The notes beneath the pieces were generated by a model, which saw only the letters and a list, made by a program, of their open reading frames with translations, did not search any database and was not told the origin of the DNA. This document shows positions 63,081-64,000 of a stretch of 64,000 nt of DNA, piece after piece. The position numbers were made by a program, and so were the translations under genes. Position 1 is the first letter of the stretch. The number at the start of each line of letters is the position of its first letter. This DNA comes from Trichoplax sp. H2 (lineage: Eukaryota > Placozoa > Uniplacotomia > Trichoplacea): positions 248,001 to 312,000 of the forward strand of contig NOWV01000023.1 of assembly GCA_003344405.1 (NCBI GenBank), read 5' to 3'.

Positions 63081-63084
63081 ACTA

Positions 63085-64000
63085 CTTAAACAAGGAAAGA
63101 GGGACATCAAACTGTCCTTCGCTATACTGGAAATGGGCAATCTGAGTACTTTTTACTAGTAATATCATATCGAGTGAGATGACCACCTGGCCACTCTGAT
63201 GTTTTCTCCAACAGTATAGGATAAATGCTGTGGGATTATGACTACGTGTTTATTCGTGTTTTGCCACTTTCTTCTTTCCTCTGCATAGAAGAGCATTGTG
63301 TGTAAGACAGCCATATACAGTATACAGTCGACTACTCAAAGAAGGAAAGAGGGACATCAAACTGTCCTTTGCCATACTGGAAATGGGCAATCTGACTACT
63401 TTTGCTAGTAATATATCATATCGAGTGAGATGACCACTTAGCCAACCCCTATGGGGCGTGTAGATCAAGACTAGCCTTCAGGATCAAACCTTTTCTCCTA
63501 GAGGTAGAATGCCGTGGGATTATGACTACAGACTAGGTATCCATTCGTGTTTTGCCGCTTTTTGTAAGACAGCCATATACAATATACAGTCCACTAGGCA
63601 GTCGACTACTCAAAAAAGGAAAGAGGGACATCAAACTGCCCTTTGCCATACTGGAAATGGGCAATCTGACTACTTTTGCTAGTAATATATCATATCGAGT
63701 GAGATGACCACCTAGCCACCCCTATGATCAAAACCTTTTCTCCTAGAGGTAGAATGCCGTGGGATTATGACTACAGACTAGGCATCCATTCGTATTTTGC
63801 CACTTTCTTCTTTTCCTCTCTGCATAGAAGAACATTATGTAAGACAGCCATATACATTATACAGTCCACTAGGCAGTCGACTACTCAAAAAAGGAAAGAG
63901 GGACATCAAACTGCCCTTTGCCATACTGGAAATGGGCAATCTGACTACTTTTGCTAGTAATATATCATATCGAGTGAGATGACCACCTAGCCACCCCTAT
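63085..64000. repeat. Tandem array, ~250-275 bp unit, runs off the window
   Basis: GGAAAGAGGGACATCAAACTG recurs near 63094, 63343, 63618 and 63892. Each unit also has CATACTGGAAATGGGCAATCTG, TATCATATCGAGTGAGATGACCAC, a GTGGGATTATGACTAC block and a TTTTGCC...TGTAAGACAGCCATATACA block. The last two copies are almost identical; the first is the most diverged and shorter. The frame KKGKRDIKLPFAILEMGNL is kept open across copies but ends soon after, with no gene context. Flanking boundary on the right not visible. Confidence 0.88.

Noticed and set aside
1-64000. tRNA, rRNA, snRNA genes or CRISPR arrays
   Set aside because: No cloverleaf with A and B boxes, no rRNA segments and no regular repeat-spacer array were seen by eye. 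A tRNAscan/Infernal run would be needed to exclude small RNAs.

Overview
The window is AT-rich nuclear DNA from an animal. Almost every recognisable gene is cut into short exons by small GT-AG introns, spacing is about one gene per 5 kb, and the gene set is metazoan: a Polycomb RING1/RNF2 subunit, a secreted frizzled-related-like protein, a NIMA-related kinase, Pur-alpha, TIPIN, a VPS26 retromer subunit, a U1A/U2B''-type splicing protein, RPL32 and a mitochondrial HflX/GTPBP6 GTPase. Compactness, deeply conserved introns and animal signalling domains suggest an early-branching animal; a placozoan (Trichoplax/Hoilungia type) is my best guess, inferred from gene content and composition only.

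Layout, left to right: 3' end of an unrecognised gene (+, 2-658); empty sequence; RING1/RNF2 (-, 6775-4049); a ~210-bp tandem array (8459-9090); a large WW plus triple CUE-like coiled-coil gene (+, 10466-15813); GTPBP6 (-, 20069-17302) divergent from RPL32 (+, 21312-21878); a membrane-anchored JmjC protein (-, 25704-22904) divergent from an intronless LYR-motif gene (+, 26841-27089); a NEK kinase (-, 31415-27555); an sFRP-like gene (-, 34881-33151); a ~6.5-kb gene-poor stretch; an unrecognised gene (+, 41461-43732, 5' end unresolved); Pur-alpha (+, 45969-49861); intronless TIPIN (-, 53322-52753); U1A/U2B'' (+, 55366-57210) convergent with VPS26 (-, 60391-58448, first exon unresolved); then dispersed repeats and a ~275-bp tandem array running off the end.

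The genes are mostly unrelated housekeeping and regulatory loci; no operon or biosynthetic cluster is evident. Gaps are sprinkled with islands of a self-complementary pentamer (CAGTA/TACTG), densest around the Pur gene and upstream of TIPIN. Exon boundaries were read by eye from splice sites, reading phase and family similarity. The phases close consistently across every listed gene, but first exons of RING1/RNF2, VPS26 and the 41-kb gene were not found.

The most interesting observations are: the WW/CUE-like gene, built from a repeated four-exon module with near-identical exon lengths; the CRD-TSP1-NTR protein, whose CRD lacks two cysteines that normally pair with each other; a 69-nt stop-free, in-frame intron in VPS26; and the unrecognised cysteine-containing gene at 41-44 kb with a possible distant signal-peptide exon.
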